Assembly (NCBI RefSeq): GCF_015910445.1
Contig: NZ_CP048882.1
Span: forward strand, 124,001 to 188,000
DNA: 64,000 nucleotides
Reading direction: 5' to 3'
DNA from: Streptomyces bathyalis
Lineage (GTDB): Bacteria; Actinomycetota; Actinomycetes; Streptomycetales; Streptomycetaceae
Both the position numbers and the translations under genes were made by a program. Shown here piece by piece: positions 50,014 to 58,189 of this stretch (within the stretch, counting starts at the first letter, position 1; the number at the start of each line of letters is the position of its first letter). The notes beneath the pieces are model-generated. The model saw nothing but the letters and a program-made list of their open reading frames with translations. It had not been told where the DNA came from and searched no databases.

Positions 50014-51324
50014 GTGGATTTCTGTTCCATACCCGTCGCCGGAGCCCTGTGCGATACCGCGGACGCGACCAGCTTCGTCACCGACCCGGGAGGGGCGATC
50101 GGGGACTGGATGGCCAAGAGCGCGGGTGAACTCGCCGCCGCGGCGGTCGACTTGGTCGCCAAGGCCATCGACACCACCACCAAGGTGGACTTGAACGCCG
50201 GATGGTTCCGCGAGAACTACGAACTGATCCTGCCCATCGGGCTGGTGATGCTGGTCGCCACCTTCTGCGCCCAGCTCGTGCGCGCCGCGGTTCGCCGTGA
50301 CGGGCACGCGTTGACCCAGGCCTTCACCGGCACCGCCGCCGGTGTGCTGTTCGCCTTCTCCGCCATCGCCCTGACCACCATCGCCGTCGAAGTCGTCGAC
50401 GCCCTGTCCGAAGGCCTGTTCAGAGCGGCCCACAGCAGCGTCGCCGAGGCCGTACGGCGCATCGTGAAGGTCAGCCAGATCGCCGGCACCACGAATCTGG
50501 GCTGGATGGTCACCACCCTCACCGGCCTCGGCGCAGCGATCGGCACGTTCCTGTTCTGGTGCGTGATGATGGTCCGCAAGGTCGGCATCCTCGTCCTGGT
50601 CACCCTCGCGGTCTTCGCCGGAGCCGGCGGCGGCTGGGAAGTCGCCCGCAAGTGGCGCAAGGGCTGGATCGAAGCAACGGCCACCCTGATCGTCTCCAAG
50701 CTGCTGATGACGATCGTCTTCCTCCTCGGCGTCTCCGCCCTGGGCAAGACCCAGCCGATGACCGGCATCGGCGCCTTGGCCGATGTCCTCTCCGGCATCG
50801 TCATCATGGTCCTCGTCCTGCTCTGCCCGTATGCCACCTTCAAGTTCGTGCACTGGGCCGCCGAGGGCACCTCCGGCGAGGACATCCACCGCGCAGGCGG
50901 CGCCGGCGCCCAGATCGCCCGGCAGCACGCGGAGCGCGCCGCACGCAAAGCCGCCTCCATGGCCGCCACAGCCGGAACCGGCGGAGCAGCCGCCGGAGCC
51001 GGAGCAGGTGCCGCGCCGCAAGGCCCGCCCACCGTCCCCGGCCAGGGCCCCGGCAGCAGCAGCGGTCAGGAAGGCGGCAGCATCTCCCCCGCCGGGGAAG
51101 GCCTCAAGAACGCCGCTGAGCAGGGCGTCCAGCCTGCGCCGACCTCCGCCACCGAGGACACCACCGGCCAGATCGGCGGAGCTTCCGGCCCCGGATCCGG
51201 TGGCTCGACCTGGGCCAACGCAACGCCCCCGCAGGGGGCATCGCCGGCTTCCGGTGCGAATCCCGGTTCAGGCTCGGCAACTGGACCTGCTTCGCCGCCG
51301 CCTCCGCCGCCCTCCGGCAGTTGA
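50014..51324 (+). CDS. VirB6/TrbL-like polytopic membrane protein
   Basis: 436 residues from GTG 50014 with GGGAGG upstream. About six membrane helices lie between residues 60 and 275 (ELILPIGLVMLVATFCAQLV, TAAGVLFAFSAIALTTIAVE, GTFLFWCVMMVRKVGILVLV, SKLLMTIVFLLGVSALG, and VLSGIVIMVLVLLCPYATF), then a Gly/Ser/Pro-rich C-terminal third. This is the usual form of the TrbL/VirB6 channel component in Gram-positive T4SS. Confidence 0.8.
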   Translation: MDFCSIPVAGALCDTADATSFVTDPGGAIGDWMAKSAGELAAAAVDLVAKAIDTTTKVDLNAGWFRENYELILPIGLVMLVATFCAQLVRAAVRRDGHALTQAFTGTAAGVLFAFSAIALTTIAVEVVDALSEGLFRAAHSSVAEAVRRIVKVSQIAGTTNLGWMVTTLTGLGAAIGTFLFWCVMMVRKVGILVLVTLAVFAGAGGGWEVARKWRKGWIEATATLIVSKLLMTIVFLLGVSALGKTQPMTGIGALADVLSGIVIMVLVLLCPYATFKFVHWAAEGTSGEDIHRAGGAGAQIARQHAERAARKAASMAATAGTGGAAAGAGAGAAPQGPPTVPGQGPGSSSGQEGGSISPAGEGLKNAAEQGVQPAPTSATEDTTGQIGGASGPGSGGSTWANATPPQGASPASGANPGSGSATGPASPPPPPPSGS

Positions 51325-51418
51325 CCCTTCCTCGCTATCCGTGGGACGCACCGCGTACCGGTGCGTCCCACGGGGACCTGCCCGCTGCCCCGTGCTCGTC
51401 GAACGGCCCTCTCTCTTG

Positions 51419-52888
51419 ATGTCAGACGCTTCCGCCCTCCTGCCGCTGACGGTGACGTTCCCGCACCGCTCCCGCCGCGGCGTCCTCCTCGGCCTGACCT
51501 GGCCCCAACTCACCCTCGTATCCACCGCGTTGGCGCTGCTGCTGATGACGGTCGTCACCACAGGGCTCGCCGGTGCGTTCGCGCTCCTCCCGCTGTGGGC
51601 CACGGTCGCCACCCTGGTGGCAGTGCGGCGGCACGGACGCTCGCTCATCGACTGGGCTCCCGTCATCGCCCGCTACGCACAGCGCCGACGGAGTGGGCAG
51701 CGGCTGTGGCTGGCCCGCCCGGTCTCCCGCCCCCGCCAGGACGGGCTGCTGCACCTGCCCGGCACCACTGCCTCCCTGCGAGTCGTCACCCCCGCCGGTT
51801 CCAAGGCCGCGGCCGTGCACGACCCCCGCGCGCAGACTCTCACCGCCATCGCGAGAGTCAGCAGCCGTGCATTCGCGTTGCTGGATGCCCCGACGCAGAA
51901 CGCGAACGTGTCCGGCTGGGGACGGGCGCTGGCCGGGATCGCCCGCACCGGCCACATCTCCTGCGTACAGGTGCTGGAGCGCACCGTCCCCGACTCCGGC
52001 GACGCACTGGCCCGCCACTGGAAACAGCAAGGCCACCCCCAAGCGCCCGTCGCCGGCGAGGTGTACGCGGAGCTGGTCGGCACCGCGGGCCCGGCCGCCG
52101 CACCGCACGAGGCCTACATCGCCATCGCCCTGGATCTCAAAGCCGCGCGGCGGCTGATCTCCCAGGCCGGCGGCGGCCTGCGCGGCGCGTTCACCGTCAT
52201 GGACCAGGCCACCACCTCCGTCGCCCACGCCGCCCGCAACGCCGGGCTGATGGTGACCGGCTGGCTCACCGCCCCCGAGATCGCCGCGGTCATCCGCACC
52301 GCCTACGACCCCGCTGCGCTGGCCAACTTGCAGCAGTGGTCGCCCAGCGGACGCGCCGAAGCCGACCCGGCGGCGGCCGGGCCCGTCGTCCAGGTCGAGG
52401 AATACGACCGGCTGGCCACCGACACCGCCAAGCACGCCACGTACTGGGTGGAGAACTGGCCCCGCACCGAAGCCCACCCCTCCTTCCTGCACGGGCTGCT
52501 CTTCACCACCGGTGTCCGCCGCTCCCTCTCCCTCATCTACGCACCCCAGGGCCTGGAATCCGCGCTGCGCGACGTCCAGCGCCGCAAAGCCACCATCCTC
52601 GCCGACGCCGCCGAACGACGCCGCAAAGGCCAGGTCGACTCCGAGGAAGACAGCGTCGAATACGCCGACGTCAAACAGCGCGAGAAGCAGCTCATCGCCG
52701 GGCACGCCGACGTCGCCCTGACCGGCCTGCTCACCGTCTCCGCCGAAACCGACTCCGCCCTCGATGCGGCCTGCGCACAGATCGAGACCGCCGCCACGAC
52801 CGCTCAAGTCGACCTGCGGCGCCTGAACTTCCAGCAGCCCGACGCCTTCACCCTCGCCGCACTCCCCCTGGCCCGCACCGCCCTGTAA
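51419..52888 (+). CDS. SCO6880-like (PrgI-type) T4SS component
   Basis: 489 residues from ATG 51419. The N-terminus (SALLPLTVTFPHRSRRGVLL, then WPQLTLVSTALALLLMTVVT) is the PrgI-like two-helix module; SCO6880-family proteins typically join this to a long cytoplasmic part. Here the rest includes VSGWGRALAGIARTGHISCV and YIAIALDLKAARRLISQAGG, and ends HADVALTGLLTVSAETDSAL with LRRLNFQQPDAFTLAALPLA, the region that usually precedes VirB4. It probably joins the ATPase to the membrane channel. Confidence 0.8.
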   Translation: MSDASALLPLTVTFPHRSRRGVLLGLTWPQLTLVSTALALLLMTVVTTGLAGAFALLPLWATVATLVAVRRHGRSLIDWAPVIARYAQRRRSGQRLWLARPVSRPRQDGLLHLPGTTASLRVVTPAGSKAAAVHDPRAQTLTAIARVSSRAFALLDAPTQNANVSGWGRALAGIARTGHISCVQVLERTVPDSGDALARHWKQQGHPQAPVAGEVYAELVGTAGPAAAPHEAYIAIALDLKAARRLISQAGGGLRGAFTVMDQATTSVAHAARNAGLMVTGWLTAPEIAAVIRTAYDPAALANLQQWSPSGRAEADPAAAGPVVQVEEYDRLATDTAKHATYWVENWPRTEAHPSFLHGLLFTTGVRRSLSLIYAPQGLESALRDVQRRKATILADAAERRRKGQVDSEEDSVEYADVKQREKQLIAGHADVALTGLLTVSAETDSALDAACAQIETAATTAQVDLRRLNFQQPDAFTLAALPLARTAL

Positions 52889-52929
52889 CCCCGACTCCCT
52901 GCCCGCTGCGGCGTGCAGGAAGGACCTTC

Positions 52930-53412
52930 GTGACCTCTCCCTCCGTGAGCGCCGCTGAGGGCGGATCGCACCCCTACCTGCGCGCCGCCACCACCGGCAT
53001 CCGCCACCACACCCGCGCCCTCACCCCCGAGCGCAAGAGACCGGCCGCCGACCAGCCCGCCGACCGCGTCCACCTGGACATCCTGCACACCCACCTCACC
53101 GCCCTGCACCAGCTCCTCGACCAGCTCACCGCCGCCACCAGGCCCCCGCACCCGGCAGCCGGACGTCATCTCGCCGCCGCGCACGCCCGCCTGTGGCAGG
53201 CCACCGCCGAAATCCACGGCGCCTTCCACACCCTGCCCCTGACCGACGGCACCCCGACGGCCACCCCCGAGGACTGCGATCCCAAGCGCCTGGTCGATGG
53301 GCCTCCGGTGCTGACGATCTGCCAGCGCCACCTCGCAGCCGGCCACACGGTGCGGCGCAAGACCACCCCCACCGACCTCAACGCCTCGCCGCACGGCCAC
53401 GCCACCGGCTGA
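52930..53412 (+). CDS. Hypothetical protein, 160 aa, T4SS cluster
   Basis: GTG 52930 follows AGGAAGGACC. The body is helical, with repeated His/Leu positions (LDILHTHLTALHQLLDQLTA, then ARLWQATAEIHGAFHTLPLT), with no transmembrane segment. The position between the SCO6880-like gene and the VirB4-like gene suggests a cytoplasmic accessory role. Confidence 0.65.
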   Translation: MTSPSVSAAEGGSHPYLRAATTGIRHHTRALTPERKRPAADQPADRVHLDILHTHLTALHQLLDQLTAATRPPHPAAGRHLAAAHARLWQATAEIHGAFHTLPLTDGTPTATPEDCDPKRLVDGPPVLTICQRHLAAGHTVRRKTTPTDLNASPHGHATG

Positions 53413-53546
53413 AGGCGACGTCACTTCGCGCCCCAAGGCGCGAGCCCTACCCGGCTGGCCCGGTCCATCGATCCGACCGCGCCGGCACTCCCCACCGGCC
53501 CTCTCCCGGGCCGGCTCTCCCCTCCCGCTCAACAGAAGGAATACGC

Positions 53547-54092
53547 ATGCCCATACGCAAGCCCACCACTGCCGTGACCACGGCCCTGCTGGCCGCATCT
53601 CTGGCCGGCGCATCTCTGGCCGGTGCCTCCCCGGCCTCGGCCGCTGAGGCCGCCGGCTACCACTGCAAGACCAGCAGCAAGAGCATCGACGACCCCGGCT
53701 ACAGCGGCCCGTGGGCCGACAACTGGGACATCACGGTGAAGCTGTGCGCCAAGCGCTCCGGCTCCCACGTGCGCACCGTCGCGAAGGTGGCCTGGGACGG
53801 TCCCGTCTACGCCAAGGGAACCCGGGTCTTCGACGGCGCCAACGTCCGCCTGCAGGCCAAGAAGTCCAAGGCCGGCAACGACCCGGTCATCAAGGGCAAG
53901 ACGTTCCGCGGTATCAAGTCGCGGCTGAACCACTCCGACAGCAATGGCAACCACAACGGCCGCTACGACACTGGCCGCGTCACCGCGGTCATCAAGGGCA
54001 AGGCGCGTGCCGACGGCAAGCTGCGGCTGAACTGGAACAACGACGGACGCGGCTACCGCACCTACTTCTACGCCGCCTCCCCCCGCGTGTGA
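53547..54092 (+). CDS. Secreted protein within the T4SS cluster, 181 aa
   Basis: ATG 53547 with AAGGA upstream. A classic signal peptide (MPIRKPTTAVTTALLAASLA through SPASAA, ~1-33) is followed by a mature domain with two Cys (YHCKTSS and VKLCAKR) and a basic C-terminal half (KGTRVFDGANVRLQAKKSKA, then GRVTAVIKGKARADGKLRLN). Exported and basic, embedded in the transfer operon; a wall-located or surface partner of the channel is a reasonable inference, but the family is unknown. Confidence 0.7.
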   Translation: MPIRKPTTAVTTALLAASLAGASLAGASPASAAEAAGYHCKTSSKSIDDPGYSGPWADNWDITVKLCAKRSGSHVRTVAKVAWDGPVYAKGTRVFDGANVRLQAKKSKAGNDPVIKGKTFRGIKSRLNHSDSNGNHNGRYDTGRVTAVIKGKARADGKLRLNWNNDGRGYRTYFYAASPRV

Positions 54093-54143
54093 CCCCCACA
54101 CGCAACCGCCGTTGATCCTGCTGCCCGTGGAGCCTGACCTTCG

Positions 54144-55655
54144 ATGATCCACCGCCGCGCCGACCGCAACGCCCGCCGTGCCAGCGCCTCGCCGCTGTTC
54201 ACGCCGCACGGCACCGACCGTGCCAAGCGCAGGGCGACGCGGCGTCAGGTCGCCGAAGCCACCGCGAAGGCCCACGCGGCAGCAACCTCCCGCCCCGCCA
54301 CCACGGCGGGGCGGGAGATGCCCCCTCCGCTCTACCCCGCCACCGGGCGCCCCGGCCCCGCCTCCGCCCGCGGCAGCAAGCTGAAGCTGCCCGCGCATCG
54401 CATGACCACCGCGGTCGCCGCCGGGGCGTATCCCTTTCTCGCCGAAGGCGGACTCGGCGCGGAGGGCATCTACATCGGCCGGGACGTGCACGCCGAAGCC
54501 AGCTTCACTTTCGACCCGTTCGCGCTGTACGGACGCATCGAGGGCTTCACCAACCCCAACGTCCTGCTCGCCGGAGTCATCGGCCAGGGCAAGAGTGCGC
54601 TGGCGAAGTCCTTCGCGCTGCGCTCGGTCGCCTTCGGCTACCGCGTCTACGTCCCCTGCGACCCCAAAGGCGAATGGACACCCGTCGCCACTGCGCTCGG
54701 CGGCACGACCATCGCGCTCGGCCCCGGACTGCCCGGGAAACTCAACCCGCTGGATGCCGCCCCTCGCCCGGCCTCGGTCTCGGCAGCCGACTGGGCGGGC
54801 GAGATCCGCAAACGGCGTCTGCTGCTCCTCGGTTCACTGGCCCGCACCGTCCTGGGACGGGAGCTGAAACCGATGGAACACACCGCCCTGGACGTCGCCC
54901 TCGACACCGTCGTCACCCGAGCATCGGCGACCAGCCGTACGCCGCTGCTCGGCGACGTCGCCGCCACGCTGAATGACCCCGACGCCCTCGACAGCGCCGC
55001 CGGCGTGATGTCCGGGCGGCTCGGGGACGCCGCCCGCGACCTGGCGCACGCCCTGCGCCGCATGGTCCACGGCGACCTGGCCGGCATGTTCGACGCCCCC
55101 TCCACCCATACCTTCGACCCTCGGGCACCGATGCTGTCCATCGACCTGTCCCGGCTCGGCGGCGGCAGCGACGACACCGCCCTCGTGCTGGCCATGACCT
55201 GCGCCTCGGCCTGGATGGAATCCGCCCTCGCCGACCCCGACGGAGGGCGGCGCTGGGTCGTCTACGACGAAGCCTGGCGCCTGATGCGCCACGCCGGACT
55301 CCTGGAGCGCATGCAGGCCCAATGGAAACTCTCCCGAGGCCTGGGCATCGCCAACCTCATGGTCATCCACCGCCTGAGCGACCTGCTCACCGCCGGCGAC
55401 GCCGGATCCCGCGGCCGGGCCCTGGCCGAAGGACTCCTCGCCGACTGCTCCACCCGCATCATCTACCGCCAGGAAACCGACCAACTCACCGCCGCCGCAG
55501 GCCTCCTCGGCCTCACCAGCGTCGAGATGCAGGCCGTCTCCCACCTCGGCCGCGGACGCGGCCTGTGGAAAGTCGCCGGACGCTCCTTCATCGTCCAGCA
55601 CCTCCTCCACCCCCACGAAGTCACCCTGTTCGACACCGACGCCCGCATGCACTGA
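54144..55655 (+). CDS. VirB4-like conjugation ATPase
   Basis: 503 residues from ATG 54144. After ~85 basic residues comes AYPFLAEGGLGAEGIYIGRD (the usual entry to VirB4-type cores), then Walker A GVIGQGKS at 144-151, Walker B WVVYDEAWRLM near 370, the sensor/arginine region ADCSTRIIYRQETDQLTAAA, and GRGRGLWKVAGRSFIVQHLL at the end. It is a cytoplasmic motor of the T4SS, like the TraC/VirB4 proteins in Gram-positive systems. No VirD4/TraG coupling protein is visible in the window; it may lie outside. Confidence 0.88.
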   Translation: MIHRRADRNARRASASPLFTPHGTDRAKRRATRRQVAEATAKAHAAATSRPATTAGREMPPPLYPATGRPGPASARGSKLKLPAHRMTTAVAAGAYPFLAEGGLGAEGIYIGRDVHAEASFTFDPFALYGRIEGFTNPNVLLAGVIGQGKSALAKSFALRSVAFGYRVYVPCDPKGEWTPVATALGGTTIALGPGLPGKLNPLDAAPRPASVSAADWAGEIRKRRLLLLGSLARTVLGRELKPMEHTALDVALDTVVTRASATSRTPLLGDVAATLNDPDALDSAAGVMSGRLGDAARDLAHALRRMVHGDLAGMFDAPSTHTFDPRAPMLSIDLSRLGGGSDDTALVLAMTCASAWMESALADPDGGRRWVVYDEAWRLMRHAGLLERMQAQWKLSRGLGIANLMVIHRLSDLLTAGDAGSRGRALAEGLLADCSTRIIYRQETDQLTAAAGLLGLTSVEMQAVSHLGRGRGLWKVAGRSFIVQHLLHPHEVTLFDTDARMH

Positions 55656-55718
55656 AAAAGCGCCGAGTTCACCGATACGGCCACCGCAGCCACCTCACAG
55701 AACGGAACCCCGGACTCG

Positions 55719-56195
55719 ATGAACGACCTCCCCGCCAGCAGGCCGTCCCCCGCCGTTCCCATCGGATCCCAGATGGTGATCGAGCTCATCGGTACACCTC
55801 CCCGGCAGCTCGCCCGCCTGCACGCATCCGACCGCGCCGAAGACACCGTCGCGCAGCTCGTGGTGACCGGAGCACGCCACCTGGACTACCTGCACGAGCA
55901 GCTCGCTTCCCAGGCCCAGCAGGCAGCCGACAATCTCACGCGCGTCGCCACCGGAAAGGCCCACATCAACTCGCTCGGCGTCCTGCAGAACAGCGCCACG
56001 CAGATCGACATCCTGGCGTCGCGGCGCGCTGACGCGATGGAGCACCTGAAGGAAATGATCCACGCCTACCGGCAACTGACCACACACACGGGCGCCTCAC
56101 CTGAGCACGCACTGCAGCGCGGCGCCACCCCGGCACGAGGGGCTCCCACGCCCCCACCGTCGGCCCACCCATCCGCACGCCGCAACCGCCCATAG
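55719..56195 (+). CDS. Hypothetical helical protein, 158 aa
   Basis: ATG 55719. It starts MNDLPASRPSPAVPIGSQMV and continues with a helical core (AEDTVAQLVVTGARHLDYLH, then EQLASQAQQAADNLTRVATG and RRADAMEHLKEMIHAYRQLT). A possible coiled coil with a Pro-rich tail. No function recognised. It lies downstream of the VirB4-like gene and is followed 5 bp later by the next gene. Confidence 0.65.
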   Translation: MNDLPASRPSPAVPIGSQMVIELIGTPPRQLARLHASDRAEDTVAQLVVTGARHLDYLHEQLASQAQQAADNLTRVATGKAHINSLGVLQNSATQIDILASRRADAMEHLKEMIHAYRQLTTHTGASPEHALQRGATPARGAPTPPPSAHPSARRNRP

Positions 56196-56200
56196 AGCCG

Positions 56201-56926
56201 ATGCGCCCGTACGCGACCTCCCTCGCCTACGCCGACACCCGCGGTGATGGCGCCGTCGGCCGGGAATGGCTCTTCGGCGTGCCCTACGCCGGTGATGACG
56301 GAACGCTTCTGCCCTGGTGCATGCATTGCGGGCAGCCCATGGTCGACCCGTGCTCCCCCGGCGCTACCCGCCCATACTTCGACGTCGCTGCCGACGAGAG
56401 CGAACCGGCCTGCAGCACAGGGCACGATCACTTCCCCGTCTACATCTGGACTCCGTGGGATTCCTGGTACGAGGTCTCCCACATCGATCTCGACAGCCGC
56501 AACCAAGCAGCCGAACAGCAAGGCAGGCCCCGCCGGGGGCCGTTCGATGCCGGCGACCTGTACGACACTCAGCCCCAGCACCAACGGCACGACCGCAACC
56601 AGGCCGAGCAGGCCCGCCGCCACCAGCGGCAGACCGAGCGCTACAGCGCCCTCTACCGATGGGCCATGCGCCGCCCGCTCTCCCGTGAGGCCGCCCATCA
56701 CATCCTCTGCGAACTCGCCGACGCCGCCCCGCAGGAACGGTCGATCAAGCAGCTCCAGCGTGCTGCGGCGCTGCGCTGGCACCCCGACCGTGAGGGCGGG
56801 AATGAGGAGGTCTTCCAATTCGCGCAGGAGGCCTACGACGTTCTCGACCCGCCCGCACACCGCTGCCGCAGCGCGGCGGCGCCGCCACAGCCGACAACAG
56901 GCCAGCACCAGGCACGCCGCCGATGA
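56201..56926 (+). CDS. Protein with Cys/His cluster and J-domain-like C-terminus, 241 aa
   Basis: ATG 56201. The N-terminal half has PWCMHCGQPMVDPCSPGATR and ACSTGHDHFPVYIWTPWDSW, four Cys and several His that could bind zinc. The C-terminal ~70 residues (LCELADAAPQERSIKQLQRA, then ALRWHPDREGGNEEVFQFAQ and EAYDVL) carry the H-P-D of DnaJ J-domains and the Q-x-A-Y-x-x-L end. J-domain proteins recruit DnaK. A J-domain protein in a transfer region is unusual. Confidence 0.7.
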   Translation: MRPYATSLAYADTRGDGAVGREWLFGVPYAGDDGTLLPWCMHCGQPMVDPCSPGATRPYFDVAADESEPACSTGHDHFPVYIWTPWDSWYEVSHIDLDSRNQAAEQQGRPRRGPFDAGDLYDTQPQHQRHDRNQAEQARRHQRQTERYSALYRWAMRRPLSREAAHHILCELADAAPQERSIKQLQRAAALRWHPDREGGNEEVFQFAQEAYDVLDPPAHRCRSAAAPPQPTTGQHQARRR

Positions 56927-57270
56927 GCGTCGTAGTCACCGGCCGACAGAAAGGAAGGGGACGAACACACCGCCGCCGCTCGCGCCGAAAACGCCGACGA
57001 GGACCGTGAGTTGGTTCCCCGATCCCGGTGCGGCGTGCCCTGCACGCCGCAGGGGAGGGCCGTCACTCTCCCTCGGTGACACCGACTTCTCAGGTGACAC
57101 GAGTTCAACGCGCCCGGTCTGTTCCAGTTCACACCAACGATCGAGCCCCGCCCGGCCCCGGAACCGCTCCCGGCGTCCGCTGTCACTCGATCGCGTGCCC
57201 GCTGCATGGACACGGATTCACTGCCGGAGTCCCACGCCCCCGTTTCCGTACCGCCTGAAAGCCGACCGAC
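56927..57270. other. Intergenic stretch, no gene seen
   Basis: 344 bp between the J-domain gene and the next GTG start. The frames are arginine/proline-rich and not protein-like. GGTGACAC occurs twice (near 57074 and 57095), similar to the CAGGTGAC elements at 1348, so it may be a promoter region. Confidence 0.4.
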
Positions 57271-57696
57271 GTGCGCAGAGAAGGACCGGAGCCTGATCCG
57301 GTAGAGGCAGCGCTGAAGACCGCCGCGGAGATCGTCACCCTCCTCACCGGCCAGCTGGAAGAGATCTGGCATCCCGGCGAAGTGGCCTGGCACCTGCACG
57401 CGCTCGCCGCCGACGAGGACAGCCTCTACGCCCGGCTCGAACAGCACCTCCTGCAGACCGCCCACTGGTGCCAGGCAGAAGGAACCCCGACCGGCCGGCG
57501 CAGCGCCGCCGAACTCGCCGCTGCCGCCGGCCAACTGGCCTCCGTACGCGAGGCCGTCACCGGCCAGACCGGCCTTCTGAGCAACCTCGCGCACCAGCCC
57601 GCCGCACCCCGCGCCACTCCGACCACGACAGCGGCAGACCACCCTCCCCCGCCGCGCCCCGGCACCAGACCGCCGTCAGGCCGCGGGCGTCGCTGA
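57271..57696 (+). CDS. Hypothetical protein, 141 aa, member of an element-specific family
   Basis: GTG 57271. The core (DPVEAALKTAAEIVTLLTGQ, then LYARLEQHLLQTAHWCQAEG and SAAELAAAAGQLASVREAVT) is helical, with one conserved H-W-C. The downstream gene at 57737 has the same pattern (LHQFLETAQIWCEEHG, then QAAAETLQTLYEDLAL), and part of 60313-61080 is related (LSEFVATCAEFSDALETRQG, then LRMIATQINLLTQDLRTA). This is probably a small paralogous family with one common function. Pro/Arg tail. Confidence 0.65.
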   Translation: MRREGPEPDPVEAALKTAAEIVTLLTGQLEEIWHPGEVAWHLHALAADEDSLYARLEQHLLQTAHWCQAEGTPTGRRSAAELAAAAGQLASVREAVTGQTGLLSNLAHQPAAPRATPTTTAADHPPPPRPGTRPPSGRGRR

Positions 57697-57736
57697 GCTG
57701 AGCAGGACCCCATCCCGACAACGTGCACCTGGAGTT

Positions 57737-58189
57737 GTGATCGACCGCCCTGCAGATTTCGAGCTGTACGACAACGTCGGCCGCACCACCGAACAAATCA
57801 ACGCCTACAACACCGGCACACCCACGGAAGACGACCTGCGCCGCTGGGCCCGCACCGACCGCCTGGACCCGCCGGGCCGCGTCCTGGCGGCCTGGAGTCA
57901 GCGCCTCGCCGCAAGCAGCGACCCGAGCGAATTCCAGAAGACACTCCGGGAGGTCCTGGACGGCGAAGACGACGCGCTGGGCCGCCTGCACCAGTTCCTC
58001 GAGACCGCGCAGATCTGGTGCGAGGAACACGGCCACACCCAGCAGGCACACCGCTTCCAGGCCGCGGCCGAGACACTGCAGACCCTGTATGAGGACCTCG
58101 CCCTCGCCCAACCGGACTCCCGCACCAGCCCGGCCCCGGCAGCCGTGACACCGCCCGCGCCGAAGTCGACGCCAGGCAGGCACCGATGA
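57737..58189 (+). CDS. Hypothetical protein, 150 aa, paralogue of 57271
   Basis: GTG 57737 (VIDRPADFELYDNVGRTTEQ). The second half matches its upstream neighbour in pattern (FQKTLREVLDGEDDALGRLH then LETAQIWCEEHGHTQQAHRF), with conserved W-C and Q-A-H. A Pro-rich tail overlaps the ATG of the HAD gene (ATGA). A compact helical unit; function not recognised. Confidence 0.65.
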   Translation: MIDRPADFELYDNVGRTTEQINAYNTGTPTEDDLRRWARTDRLDPPGRVLAAWSQRLAASSDPSEFQKTLREVLDGEDDALGRLHQFLETAQIWCEEHGHTQQAHRFQAAAETLQTLYEDLALAQPDSRTSPAPAAVTPPAPKSTPGRHR

